Assembly: GCA_947650285.1 (NCBI GenBank)
Contig: CANTFL010001446.1
Location: 795,001-859,000 of the forward strand
Length of the DNA stretch: 64,000 bases
Reading direction: 5' to 3'
Source of the DNA: Hyaloperonospora brassicae
Lineage: Eukaryota > Oomycota > Peronosporomycetes > Peronosporales > Peronosporaceae
Position numbers and translations under genes: made by a program. The notes under the pieces are model-generated. The model saw only the letters and a program-made list of their open reading frames with translations. It was not told the origin of the DNA and made no database searches. Below are positions 24,074 through 35,626 of this stretch, in pieces (within the stretch, counting starts at the first letter, position 1; each line of letters begins with the position of its first letter).

Positions 24074-24544
24074 TAAGATGATAAAGAACAACACACATTA
24101 TCTGACATTAATTTGTTGAGTGCGCTAAGCAAATATGAAGCGACTTGTAACCTCGAGGTTTTCACTCAGGTCACCACAGCTCTTGACCGAAAAATAAACC
24201 AAAAAGAGAAAGAAGGGCGATCTAATTCTATTGAAAATAATGAGATAATAACAAATGGTGTATTCGAAGACGGCGAACAATCCGTAGTTGGTACATGCGG
24301 GTCGACCATAGCCGGTTATGACGCAGATGTATCGGACGCGATTGAAACTTTGAACCCTTTGTTTAAGAACCCCTTGTTGCTCGCGAAGAAGACAAAGAAA
24401 AGCAAGGAATGATTGGTTTATCATTGACCAGCGATTAGGTTCCGATTTTAATCCTGATGATAGAGTGACACATGAACGACAACCTATTAAAATAAAAGGA
24501 AAACGTATATGTCGATCTGAGACACCATCTGAAAAAAATCCGTG

Positions 24545-27500
24545 TCAAGCAAGACGCACACAAAGAAGATAGCAATTGTTCCCGGTCCGACCGATCCGCG
24601 GAACTATACAATGGCAGAAGATGGTTTTGCTCGCCATGGACAAGAACGCACAGCGTCTGATCGACACTGGTGCGTTTCCTGCGGTGCGACAAATAACGGA
24701 TCAGCGGATCGTTTTCTCAAGCAGCCCGGCTGCGTGGTTGCTGGCGCGACGTACTTTGATGGCCGAAAAGAGCGCAGCTGCCGAATGATGGTAGTGGGGG
24801 CTCGGAGAATAAAGTTGCCCGTGGAAAAGTCTTAGCTGCTGGAGAAGGAGACGTATGCCAGTTTTGACGAAGCGCGCTCGCGAGGGTCAGACATGAAGCT
24901 GCTACAAGATGCATCCGCTGGTATAAAACTTGCACACAAACTCAAGAAAGACAAGATGGTGCAAGGTGCAGGACACATGAGGCAGCTCGGATGCGACTGG
25001 ACGCTTTCGAGTGCAAGTTCGACGAGGTGGTGCAGACAGTGCTACATACAAGTGGCCAGCGATTGCGGGAAGATCGGACGTCGAAGAATATAAAGACGAA
25101 GACGACGACGATGAAGGTGACTAGGATGAAGGCAGTGACACGATCGAGAGCATCGATCCTCATGAAGAAACAGCAGAGGTTGGATAGCATACAGGAGGAT
25201 AGCCACGTGATACGTGCTGGCCAATGGTGCAGGCTGCGATTGTCACACGAGTTTGCTGTGGCTGAGGGCCGTTTGAAAGGGCAATGGAGATGTTTGAGCT
25301 GCATTTGAGGCATAGAGCTACGGGCGAGGCACAAAGCAGTGTCCATAGCGGCGTGTGCATAGAAGTCAGGTGTGACGCCGTTGATGACCTGTTTTACATG
25401 CTGCAAGATGTTCTTCGAACCGCCCGCTGGGAAGCTATTTGCGCTCGGTTCCGCTAATTTATCTTTCGAGCATCAGTCCAGCGATCTGCGAATGAGCATT
25501 GATGCGCAAGTCAACTTGTTGTGGAGCGACAAGAACAGTTTGCACTATTGTCTAGCAGAGTACGCAGCATTGCAGCAGCGCCAACAACTTCGAGGCCGTG
25601 TTCAAGAGGACGAACCCAAACAAGAAAAGGTCAAAAATGCTATACCGAACGCGGCGGAGCGCCACCTGCGTTCAGTAAAGAGCCGAAAAGGACGCAGTGT
25701 CTTAACGGAGCGACTTGCAGTTGAGCCCTTTGATCGTTGACTGGGAATGATCGACCAAAGCTTTAAAGTCGCACAGGTGTTTGTTCATGAGCATCGCAGA
25801 CGATCGACTCGGTTCATGTTTGCAAAGTCAATACAGCCACGTGAACAAAGACGGCGTACAGTGGGTCGAAGAGAGCGCTTTTGTGTCGAAGTGTTGTGAT
25901 TAATGAGTTTGTGTGCTTCTTTTCGTCGAGTCACAGGACGGGATGTGTCGCTGCGCTCGCTCGCGCGCCTTTTCACGCGGTCGAACGACGCGAACGAGCG
26001 TTCTGTCGCCTTCGCTGCATACAGCGTCGCGGGCGCTCTGGGGGCACTCCTCGTGGGGTCTCTCCCGCCCCACTGCCGTCTGATCGATAGCCATTTACCG
26101 CATGCAGTGCGTCGTCCTCTCGACCTTTTTCGGCGGCTCATTGGCGGAAGACCGCGTCGCGCGGTGCACGACATCGCGCGCTGTCCGGTCGGACGTGGCC
26201 TACCAGTCGATCCCTCACGACGGCTTGGCGCCACTTCGGGCTATGGCCGCGAACGCGCACACGTTCGCGTGCGTCGTGTGGACCGCCGCCGTCGTTGTCA
26301 AAAGCGGCCTCCACCGGCTCTCGATGCGCGGGGCCTTTTGTGCTGTCGGCGCACTGTCGGTCGCGCGCGCCTCGGACCGGTGAAAGAGCTACTGCAGGAG
26401 GTGCCGCCCGGTGCGACGCTGTCGGCTACGACGCTCACGGAGCGCGTGCGACGCGTGTGTGAGAAGTGCATTGCGACGGTGGCCAGTGGCACTGCGTTTG
26501 CACGGAATGCGGCGAAGCGACGACGTCACAAGACGCGAACACGGACGTGCGCATGTCGCAGGAGAAGATACTGTCAGGTACGATGAACAGCAAGATCCAA
26601 TCGTCGGAGCAGTGGCAGCAAGTGGTACATCGCACGTGCCTCAGCACAACGGCGTTTGTGGACCCAAAGCACGCGAAGAAGGCCGTGCGAGCATGGAGGA
26701 CAGTGGTCGCCGTGTCCGCTGGATGGACTCTGGCGTGCAAAGCCTAGACGGCAATATGGGGAATACTGCGACTCGATTGCAGGGGTCCGCAACTACCACG
26801 AGCCGTCGTTTCGGTAGGTCGTCACGTCGACGTACACGATTGCGAACCGAGCGGTGGAGTCTGTTGAGAGTCCAGGCGTGTGCAATTACAAGAAGCTGGG
26901 CAGTGATATGTTTTGTGCGTTGCAATTTGGCACGGCGGCTACGGGTGTTGTTTGGATGCACTACTTGACGACGATGTACCTGCAGCAGTACTTTTGTGTC
27001 CAGGCGCGGCCGACGCTACCGTGAGACACGAAGGTTGCCAGCTTTTGAGACGGACGGCGAAACGGGGCACACCCTTGTGTGAACTTAACGCAATGGTATC
27101 GTACCCCGACAATCGTACACGAGGCAAACGAGGAAGCGTAGATAAGGGTAAAGTTAAACTGGTATATTAATATAATTAAGTCTTTTAACCACTGTCTCTC
27201 TGTTTGACTTTACTTAATTATACTAATCTAACTGAATGTATGACGACGTCTACTCACCACTCATTGCGCGCGTCTTGCGGCGATTGGTGGGTTGATATCT
27301 TCTAGATATCAACCAATAAACAGACTCTTTGGTCGACCCATCAATATCACCACTATTGGTGATATTGTTTAAAGAATATTCAACACAATATTCTTAATTG
27401 TCATTATCTATTTTCAAATGACAATTTCCATGTAACAGGCTGCCCCGTTACAGACGGGCGTTTTAGCTCAAAGATTTCATTATGAAGCAGACTCGGGCTA

Positions 27501-28095
27501 TGGATACTGTATACGGAATGTGCCGTTTATGTCGTGGGTCACTTACACCATGCTGGTTTTCAGCGAGCGTCTCGCTTTGATTTTGGGACTGCTGTCCGAC
27601 TTCAGTATGTGGCGTCCGACTCGTGGTGGTGCGGGGTGTATGAACGACTTTAAGCCGCCTATTCTATAGGAACAGCGACCGACGGTAGACATCTTTTTGC
27701 ATCACTACGTGGAAAATGGTCACGGGTTTGATGCAGACAGTGAAGATCTGTCTTTCGCTGCGGTATGCACCCGAGCTCGTCCACAATTTTGTGTTGATAT
27801 GATGGCAGCACTGGGTCCGTGTGGGACGCGAATTACCACTTGTAGGTGACGATGAACATCAATGTGATTGAGATGTGTGATGACTTGCGCGGCAATCTTG
27901 CGCGACTCGTGCACGAGCGTGTTGTGGGCCTGATCAAGACGACTAAAGCTTGAAGACGAGGCGTTGCTAGCACAGCTCTGTCCGTGGATTTTGCAAAGAG
28001 GGTGTCAAGGTTGTGCAGCGTCGTGGTTGTGCTGTCGTCTCGCTTTCGGATGACTTCGACTTATGTGAGCGGGGCTATCCGCGTGTGACTTATAT
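24545..28095 (+). pseudogene. GC-rich gene-like insert within the copia element, unidentified
   Basis: GC content rises sharply relative to both flanks and long overlapping ORFs appear. Plus-strand pieces that look like real, broken protein sequence include KLLQDASAGIKLAHKLKKDK (about 24900) and an acidic DEDDDDEGD run near 25100. Others are a hydrophobic AAYSVAGALGALLVG stretch (about 26010), FGTAATGVVWMHYLTTMY (about 26930-26985), and, after the solo LTR, SGYGYCIRNVPFMSWVTY with LVFSERLALILGLLSDFSMW and VDIFLHHYVENGHGFDADSE (27490-27750). ERKKSNFFDCYVV follows near 28170. The pieces lie in order on one strand and suggest a single large, multi-frame decayed gene with possible membrane segments. 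I could not assign a family. Confidence 0.45.
27053..27457. mobile_element. Solo LTR with 5-bp target duplication
   Basis: The 395-bp element at 27058-27452 is clearly related to 18828-19218 (same blocks from aacggggcacaccctt to ctgccccgttaca). It is flanked by GACGG on both sides (27053-27057 and 27453-27457). The first three bases have drifted from TGT to CGA. It splits the GC-rich insert: protein-like sequence resumes on the far side. Confidence 0.88.
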
Positions 28096-28439
28096 GAATG
28101 AATGAGCTCGAGACGCACCACTCGAAGGCTGGCAACATGGACGATTTAAGAGTACACAAACTGATCTTCTCACACTGCTTGAGCGCAAGAAGTCAAATTT
28201 TTTTGATTGTTACGTCGTCAAAGTGGTCTAGATGGCATCGCAAGTTTATGATCAAGCGGAAAACCTATTCGTGCGAGCGATGTCGCTCTACCTAGAAGTC
28301 ATCAGAACATATTATACGCGAGATAGAAAAATTACCATTCAGCAGCAGATTTAGAGGAAAAAAATGCGATCAAATTTAAAAATGTAATTGCAGAAATCAA
28401 GGGTACAAAGGTTCCGAAGAAGACGATCTTGATAATACC

Positions 28440-29880
28440 ATGTGGGTGTATGCTGTGAAGACCGGTCAACAAGGTGGTATGATCGGATTTAGAGCACGAA
28501 TTGGGGCCCTATGGAACAATCAGCGGCCAGAAATTAGTTTCCAAGAAACATTTGATCTTGTAGAAAGGATGTCTTCGTTTCGGCTACTGATTGCCCTAGC
28601 TGCCAAGCTTGGTCTTGACATCTATGTCGGGGACATAAACTCGGCGTAATCAAATGCCTCACTTAGTATCAGGCAGTACAAAATCTCGATCATTGGATAT
28701 ACGTGCAAGGCATATGGAGATGTGTATATCGTCAAAAAGGCATTATATGGTATCGTTGATCTGGATGCGAATAAAAATTGACAAATAACCAGAGATTCCT
28801 TAAGCATGTCTATGAGCGGTCGCGAATTGAGCCTTGTCGTTCCTCTTGTTTCCGTGGAATCACGATCTTATATATCCTGGTCTACTTTATGACGTATTGA
28901 CTGCGGCTAACAATGTGGGCTACGAGATGATCCTACTATATGACTTAAATGAAAAAATATGGAACCAAAGATCAAGGATCACTGACCCATTATCTTTATA
29001 TCGAAGTGAATCAGACAGATACACAGATCGAGATATGACAAGAACAATAAACTTATAAGATTTTATGGAAGTTTAAGTATGATAAGGCACATGCTAAGTG
29101 TAACTCTATGGGAGACAATATGCGACAGGTGGGTGATGATACAAACAACAAAAGGAATGCTGTAATTCCCTTGTCGTAACGCTATCGGGATGCTTATGTA
29201 TCTGGCCGACAGTACCAGGCCTGATATAGCATTTTTGGTGGACCAGCTAAGTCGAATCGTCTCCCATCCACACATCAAGCATGTCGGAACGTTAGTGAGA
29301 TCATTACGGTAAATGGCAGATACATTGCGCGATAATCTCACGTACTCTTGACAGAATCACGACATGATGAATAATAATACGATGCACATCGTAGTTGAAG
29401 AAGTTCACGATAGCGACTAGGATGATGACCTCAATCAACTCATGAGCACTACAAGTTATGTGTTCACATTGGCTGAAGGTGCTGTCGCAAGGGTGCCACG
29501 ACGTCAAAGTATTATCACGCAATCGACAGCAGAGGCTGAGGACGTCGCTGCAATGAAGCATTCATGGAAGCAATGAAATAAACCAAATCCTACAAGACAT
29601 AATACCACCACAGTGCCAATTTATAATAAACATGGTATCGATATCCACGTGGAATTAATAATGGCGACATCTCCGACGTACAGTCGCTGGACACGTCATG
29701 TTTCATTGCCGCAACACTACGTGAAGAAAAAAGTTTAAAAGGTACTTTGACCTGCACAAAATCAAACATGAAAAAATACAGCTGACATATTAACCAAGCC
29801 TCTTGAAAAGATGCGTCTTTGCAAATTATTGCACTTGTCTGGTGCAGGTACCACGTGTGATCGATGAGTGCTCTTTGGGA
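28440..29880 (+). pseudogene. Copia reverse transcriptase and RNase H fragments
   Basis: 28440-28649 reads MWVYAVKTGQQGG, then ETFDLVERMSSFRLLIALAAKLGL and YVGDINSA, the start of copia reverse transcriptase (KWVFKVK / ETFAPV / D-V-x-T-A motifs). Near 29190 MYLADSTRPDIAFLVDQLSR is the linker into RNase H. At 29510-29560 RQSIITQSTAEAED is the RNase H core, and ADILTKPLEKMRL at about 29790 is the C-terminal end. Stops and frameshifts throughout. Confidence 0.8.
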
Positions 29881-29886
29881 AGGAAG

Positions 29887-30122
29887 TGTTGGAAGTAAAA
29901 TCAATGTCAAAGTGAGACATGGACATATCAGGTCGTTGTATGGGAAAAGGGCAGGTTGTTATGTGGGAACAGAGAACACCATTAGGACTGGTAAGGACGT
30001 TATATGAGAACGAGTAACACCGTAATAATAGGAAATAATACCAGCCGGTACCACCACAAATATGTTAAGTCTTCATTTTACTCACCATCAAGCAAGTGTG
30101 TGAACTTACACACATTATCACA
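29887..30122 (+). repeat. Right LTR of copia element
   Basis: 236 bp, matching the left LTR without its internal duplication. It is preceded by the purine tract gggaaggaag. Confidence 0.85.
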
Positions 30123-32543
30123 AACAGTAAGCATCTCTTTAAAATTTGAAAAAAATGTGACATTCGTGCGCAAATAACATCTTCTTTAGTGTTTCTTGTT
30201 GCTTTTACTAGTCAAGCGACATGCAAAGTGAATGCATCTAGGTCCTCAGTTCGCAATTATTTCTTGCTGACATGAGCCTACTGCTTTCATCGACTATACC
30301 TCACGAATCGCCAAAATGCGCATTATTAATATTATAATCGCGCATGAGTAATCGCTGATGCGCGCATTACTAATAGCATAGTCGCGCATTTGCAATCGCT
30401 TATATGCGCATTACTAATAGTATAGTCGCGCATGATTGATCGCCACTACGCGAATTACTTATTGCTTAAACGCGCTACTGGTCCTCGTAACGTACCTTTC
30501 GTATATCGCTTGCTCGCAGAGGAGCATCTTCAACAACAGTACTTGTGCTGCGCACGTTTGAGTGATATTCGTCACCAATTAGAGGCCGATATTAAGTAAT
30601 CGCGACCTCGAATAATCTTGAAAGAACGATCCTAGTGGTCTGTTTATTTGTCTATCTCACATAGAAGTGGAAAGAGATCCAGCCATATACAAAAAAAATT
30701 TGCTAAAGAAACGCCTTTCTATAGCGATAATAAAATGCTTCGGCATCATTTTGATAAGAATGGCCACTATCCATAACTGGATAATTAAATTTTGATGCTT
30801 TCCTTCAAGTATATATTTTATTTAGAATATCTTAATGATACGGATACTTTTGCAACTGGAACTCACTGCTTCAATCGTAAAAATTGGAAGGTAGGCTAAT
30901 TTGCAGGTACTCATTTGGGGGGTTTGTGAATTCAGCATATCGTATTTGACATAATCTCGGTGGAAGTAAATTGATACAATTGGATTAAGCTGGGTCCGTA
31001 AATATTAATCAGTCGGTGCTTTAGACTTTAAATTTTTTACGCCATGCGCTTTTTCCATCGGTGTCTCAAACTGTCAAGTAAGACATCACCTCATGGTTTA
31101 AAATCAAGTTTAACTGCTTACGTACGCTATTCAATACAACTACACTATGAGATTGGTCGATTTCTTTTATATCGATGTTAATGTGTCACGATGAGCACAC
31201 GATGGGTCTTACGCCCATGCTCACAATTTAGACATGTGCAATATGTTGTTTTATTTGACTTATTGTAGATGACTAATGCTGTGACCAGCGCCAGGCTATA
31301 AGTACTGTTGTCAAACCAAGTTTTAATTAATACGTGTCCTATCCTTGGGCGTTAAAATAAAACACTTGAATAATAAATGTTAAAATAAAAGCTTCCATAG
31401 AATGGAGCCAAGGATAACAATAAATACTTACTTACAAAAAACTTAATTTAATATATATTCGTATTCGTTTTGATGAATTTATTGAAGCATGCCCTATTGT
31501 AGATTTTTTCGAAGAACCACCCACGATACATTCCTAGTCAGGAGCATAATCAATCAATCTTTACTGGTAAATGATAGTGTCGACCAAGATTGACCAGGAG
31601 AAAATTCAAATTATAGCCATTTTCATGCGTGTAGGTATATATACCTACATACATGTACACATACATACATACATACATACATACATACATACATACATAC
31701 ATACATACATACATACATACATACATACATACATACATACATACATACATACATACGTACATACACACTTACATACATACAAATAACTGTTGCTTGACTA
31801 ATGGATACCTACATCATAAAATCTTACAAAATTCTCGATAAAGGCCGTCATATTTTTTCCATGGTTATAGTGGATAGTTTTTGACTCAAAAACCGTTATG
31901 GTAGATATATCATTCATAATACACACTGCAAACTCCATTAAAAAGAATGTGCGTAGGCTATCCAGATTTCTCTACGATGTGGTTCGATAACTAGTCATGA
32001 GAGTGTAGGAGATTAGAGACCACATCCACTATTCTGATGAGATGTTGCAGTAAGTTCTCGGTGCATATACTCGTTTAGCAGTGGTGTCAAATCGAGTAAG
32101 TACAGATCGAGCGACTAAAGCAAGTCAATGTCAGAACCCTTACAAACATTGACGTTGACAAATACTCTTTGAGACATTATTTGGCAAAAAAAAATGTATG
32201 GCTTTCACGATGAAAGGAATAGTGAGACGATGCACTTATTATTCACGTATAGAAAAAGCACACAAAATATTTAATTACTTTAAAATACGATTTGATAAGA
32301 TTATGTCGAATTTGCCAGTATTTTATATTATACAATTGAATTTTAAAACGCCTGGAATTTTATAAAATACAAATAAAGATATCTGCTAAGTCCCAATCTT
32401 TAAATATTGATTATATTCCCTATCATCTACATATTTATAAATTGCGTAGCCATAACAAATATAAGCATTGACAGTTCAACGTAGCATAACATTGTTTTTC
32501 TCTGATTTATATGGGGCTCCTTGAAAATAGCCTTATATCTATA
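30123..32543. other. AT-rich intergenic sequence with an irregular ATCGC/GCGCAT repeat patch
   Basis: No gene recognised. At about 30312-30480 a short motif of the type gcgcattactaata(g)tatagtcgcgcat recurs three to four times, alternating with aatcgc. The microsatellite at 31656-31782 also lies here. Confidence 0.5.
31656..31782. repeat. (ACAT)n microsatellite
   Basis: About thirty uninterrupted tetranucleotide units followed by imperfect ones. The His-Thr-Tyr-Ile and Met-Tyr-Val-Cys ORFs over it are artefacts of the repeat. Confidence 0.97.
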
Positions 32544-32637
32544 AGAGAAATTACATAGAATAGGACACTATTTATCGGAAATTCGTAAAATAGGACACTT
32601 TTGTATTTCCTACACGATAGGACACTTTTTTAACCAG
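32544..32637 (+). repeat. Left terminal inverted repeat of MULE
   Basis: Starts AGAGAAATTACATAG. Three taggacac cores lie at about 32561, 32591 and 32618. It matches the reverse complement of 35526-35619, with the outermost 25 bases identical. Confidence 0.88.
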
Positions 32638-32829
32638 CTATAAGAGAAATACAAGACGGCGAATGAAATAAAGCCGCGCAGCCTTTCTGTGTAACGAAGC
32701 GATTCGGCGATGGATCTTCAAACACGAGCTGGTGTTCCTCTTGCTTCACTTCAAGCTGGAAAGCGTCCCACTGCTCCGCTTGGTGCAATTCCGACCACCA
32801 GGTAAGTCTCTCATTGTTTAACTGAATAG

Positions 32830-33350
32830 GAGGAGCTGTTGAGGAAATTTAACCCTTATCGGAAACGACTGACGGAAATTTACGGTACCATATTTATGCG
32901 TGACCAGGGTGGCACGTTATTGTTTTATAACACACTAGAGGTCTCGGACTACAAGAAAGATGGATGGCACTGGCAGAAGCGCAAAGATAAGAGTGGACGG
33001 GAGCGGCGATGGTTCTTGAGTGGTCCTGCCACGTGCTTGTTGACTGTTATGTCATGCTGACGCCCGACCTGATGTGTCAAAATTGCAGGTTCGTGAGGAC
33101 CGAGCAAATATGGTGATCAGCCGAGAGGTCATCATCTTGGGAAATTATGTGCATTCTGCAGAGATTTCCGTAAGTTGGTGTATCTATTTGCCGTACGAAT
33201 GGTGGGGTTTTGTGGACGACTTTTTTTGTACGAGATACTGTTTTGCTATTTCTAATGAGTTGCTTGTAGACGTTCCATCGATGTATGTATTTCATCAGGA
33301 ATTCAACCAAGAACATTGTTCTTGTTCACTATTTTGACGAGACGAAATAA
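32830..33350 (+). CDS. CG-1 (CAMTA-type) DNA-binding domain gene carried by the MULE
   Basis: CG-1 domains bind DNA in CAMTA transcription factors. Three exon-like blocks read in order as one domain. 32830-33000 gives KRLTEIYGTIFMRDQGGTLL, then KKDGWHWQKRKD, matching the K-D-G-x-x-W-x-K-R-K-D core. 33089-33169 gives VREDRANMVISREV and GNYVHSAEIS, matching R-E-D-H-x-K-L... and Y-V-H-S. 33270-33350 gives TFHRCMYF and NIVLVHYFDE, then TAA. The intron 33170-33269 (100 bp) has a GTAAGT donor and a TTGTAG acceptor between codons. The junction between blocks one and two is not a clean GT-AG in the needed phase. A candidate first exon 32710-32801 ends at a perfect GTAAGT but does not join in frame. 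Whether a functional protein is made is therefore uncertain. No ankyrin or IQ motifs follow, so it is far shorter than CAMTA. Confidence 0.7.
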
Positions 33351-33689
33351 GGGGAGGGGGGAGTCAAGTACTGACACGTATAAGAAACGGGAGCTACGGA
33401 CTAGATCGGCCGCTACCCGTTGCTCCCGAATTGGTGGGAACAAATACTGCGTCAAAACAAACACTGAGAGGAGAAGTAAAAAATTACAATACAGATTCTC
33501 GCCTCCTTCTTCTTTGTAATTCCGCTCCGTCCCCTCCACTCCTAACCTGATCACATATGAGCCTCCCTACAAGTTCTCATATTGTGCCCAAGCTGTCCAC
33601 ATTTCTTGCAAGGTTCCAAATTCATCTCTTTCTGCTGAGAACCGCTTTTTTGTGTCTCTTAACAGGTCATCCCCGGGGCCGATCAACCT

Positions 33690-35377
33690 TTGGTAGTAAA
33701 AGTGGTGACAGCGAGAGATTCACAATTAAGACTGGAACGTATGGACGGTTGTATGTTGCGCGATAGGTGTCAACGGTGTATAATTTGTCGACTAGTGTGA
33801 TTGGGGCCACCTTAACTTTCAATGCAAACGCACAAACGTGGCGACAAGGCATAAGGAAGTTCTGATACCTTCCACAGGTACAACTACCAATTTGGACGAT
33901 CCGGAGTTTTATGGTTGATTACATATTGGTGATTTGATCCACCTACGACCGTTCCACAAGTTTGTTTCGCCGGGAAGAAGGTGTACATCTTAGCAGCATT
34001 CAACTTCCCACCAAATATCTTCATCTCCAACGGCACCAACGGTGCAACCCAACCAATTGCGGACTGCGCCAGTTTAAAAAAGTTCTCCATGTCGTGGCGA
34101 TACGAAGCGTCCATAATCTGACGAAAAGGTGATTCTTGCATCTGCTTCAGAAAAGAGTTTGCAATCTCTGCTAAATTTGAAGTGACGTGTCCGAAACGGT
34201 GAACGTCACAAGCGTATGTTTCCCATTGACTGTGCGAGATTTCCATTATGTAATCGGCAGAAAGAGGCTCGATTTTACGAATTTGATCGATAAACTTGTC
34301 GAAATCAGCTTTGTTATCGGCGTAGACGCATTTCCAGAAGAGTATTATGTAGCAAAAACATACGACTCTGTGTCAATCATGACTTTCCATCAATCCCAAA
34401 CAGTTCGACTCGGATAGTACATACCTTTTAATGACGATTCTATGTTTTGTCTGAACGTTTGCAGCAATGTGATAGCAACAAAAGTCATTATGAGCGCTCG
34501 GAAGACTTTTTGCCTTTGAGTTTATCAGCTCTTATTCACGGTCATTTACCACTATGCTTCCACGTTCGTTGATCCCAGGATGCGCTTTCCCCAGTCCAGT
34601 CAAAAACCAGTCCGACGTCTCCTCACATTCAACTGGAATCATCGCCCATCTCAAAATCACCAGTTCATCCTGAGCATATATTGACACAACCAAAAAGAAG
34701 GATCTGGACAAAGCGGGTTTTGGTAAATGTCCCATCAACAGCCACAATACAGCGAATGTGTTGAAAAGCGTATCTCGTTGCACCCGGAGCGATGAATAGA
34801 CTATGGAATCGTTTATCATGCCTTTTTCGCTTGAAACTTGTTGTGTTTTGAGTTTCACAATATTTTCGGGATCCTCACGAAGTATACATCGAACATAGCC
34901 TTCGACCAGATTGAACTGATCCCGTTGCGCATTGATTGTCTCAATACACACTGCTTCCTTTGCTTTGTGAGCGGTAGTATACGGAATGTCGACACCAAGT
35001 TTTCGTTTTAGAAAATGCTGAACATACTTTATAGGAGCTTTTCTGCTCACTGTCATGGCTTCGCGAAGCTGCTTTACCAAAGATGTGTGCTCACGCTGGG
35101 ACCCCCGGGATTTCTCAAGCGATTCTCGGCATGAATGCTGATCTTGTACCTGACTGATACGAAATTGTTCGGTTTTTTTGTGGAATGATTTGCGGGCATA
35201 TACAGGACAGTCGTCATCTGAACACTTTAGGTAGGCTCTGGTCTTGTTTCTGTCGTAGACTTTGTAGCTGAAGTGATATTTTGCTGCCTGTGATCGAATT
35301 GCCATCATTGCTTCATCCATAGTAGCGAAGGATAGTCCTTTAAAAGCTGGCACGTCGAGAGTGATGGTAGGTGGCAT
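33690..35377 (-). pseudogene. MULE transposase, frameshifted
   Basis: Minus strand. The N-terminal ORF 35377-34532 (281 codons) has a C-x4-C...H-type FLYWCH/WRKY-like finger (YLKCSDDDCPVYARK ... DQHSC) and a helix-rich linker. The first catalytic Asp, in IVAVDGTFTKTRFVQ (about 34765-34720), lies in a different frame from the flanking ORF, so two compensating shifts bracket it. ILRWAMIPVE and DWFLTGL then resume in frame. The C-terminal part 34246-33884 has HVTSNLAEIANSFL, the MULE S-N-x-A-E-x-x-N motif. After one more shift a SWIM finger (CTCGRYQNFLMPCRH) lies at about 33884-33835, followed by a YTVDTYRATY tail. Nearly complete but broken at three or more places. Confidence 0.82.
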
Positions 35378-35525
35378 GACGGTTGGTTGAGAATCGTATA
35401 AAAGAAGCAGGTTTGGAGCGATGGGAAGAGTGATCTTGAGGGATGATGTCTCGGAGATGATCTTTCGAGACTGAGAGGGGGAACTTAAGGGGACTTCCTT
35501 GCGTCGCTCGCGAGGCTCAGACCAA

Positions 35526-35619
35526 AAAGACTAAAAAGTGTCCTATCTTGTATATATATTGAAAGTGTCCTATTCTACGAATCATCGATAAAAAGTGTCC
35601 TATTCTATGTAATTTCTCT
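35526..35619 (-). repeat. Right terminal inverted repeat of MULE
   Basis: Contains three agtgtccta cores and ends GTAATTTCTCT, followed by the ATCTATA direct repeat at 35620-35626. Confidence 0.88.
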
Positions 35620-35626
35620 ATCTATA

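Larger units (their letters stand above)
21287..30122 (+). mobile_element. Decayed Ty1/copia retrotransposon, interrupted by a foreign insert
   Basis: LTRs at 21287-21596 and 29887-30122 share the TGTTGGAA start and most of their length. Between them, plus-strand fragments appear in copia order: gag, protease, integrase, reverse transcriptase, RNase H. A purine-rich tract (gggaaggaag) directly precedes the right LTR. The order is broken between integrase and reverse transcriptase by about 3.5 kb of GC-rich, non-copia DNA (about 24545-28095). All ORFs are broken. I found no matching target duplication (tttgg on the left, aacag on the right), which fits old age or rearrangement. Confidence 0.85.
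32537..35626. mobile_element. MULE with terminal inverted repeats and inward-facing transposase and CG-1 genes
   Basis: Element 32544-35619 (3,076 bp). Its ends are inverted repeats of about 95 bp beginning AGAGAAATTACATAG. Directly outside both ends is ATCTATA (32537-32543 and 35620-35626), a candidate 7-bp target duplication; MULEs make about 7-11 bp. Each terminal repeat contains three copies of an ATAGGACACTTT motif about 27-33 bp apart, plausible transposase-binding sites. A plus-strand split gene with a CG-1 domain starts near the left end. A minus-strand transposase starts near the right end. The two converge in the middle, the arrangement of maize MuDR. Confidence 0.85.

Noticed and set aside
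31656..31782. CRISPR-like array
   Set aside because: Uninterrupted tetranucleotide repeat without spacers, in a eukaryotic genome. It is a microsatellite.
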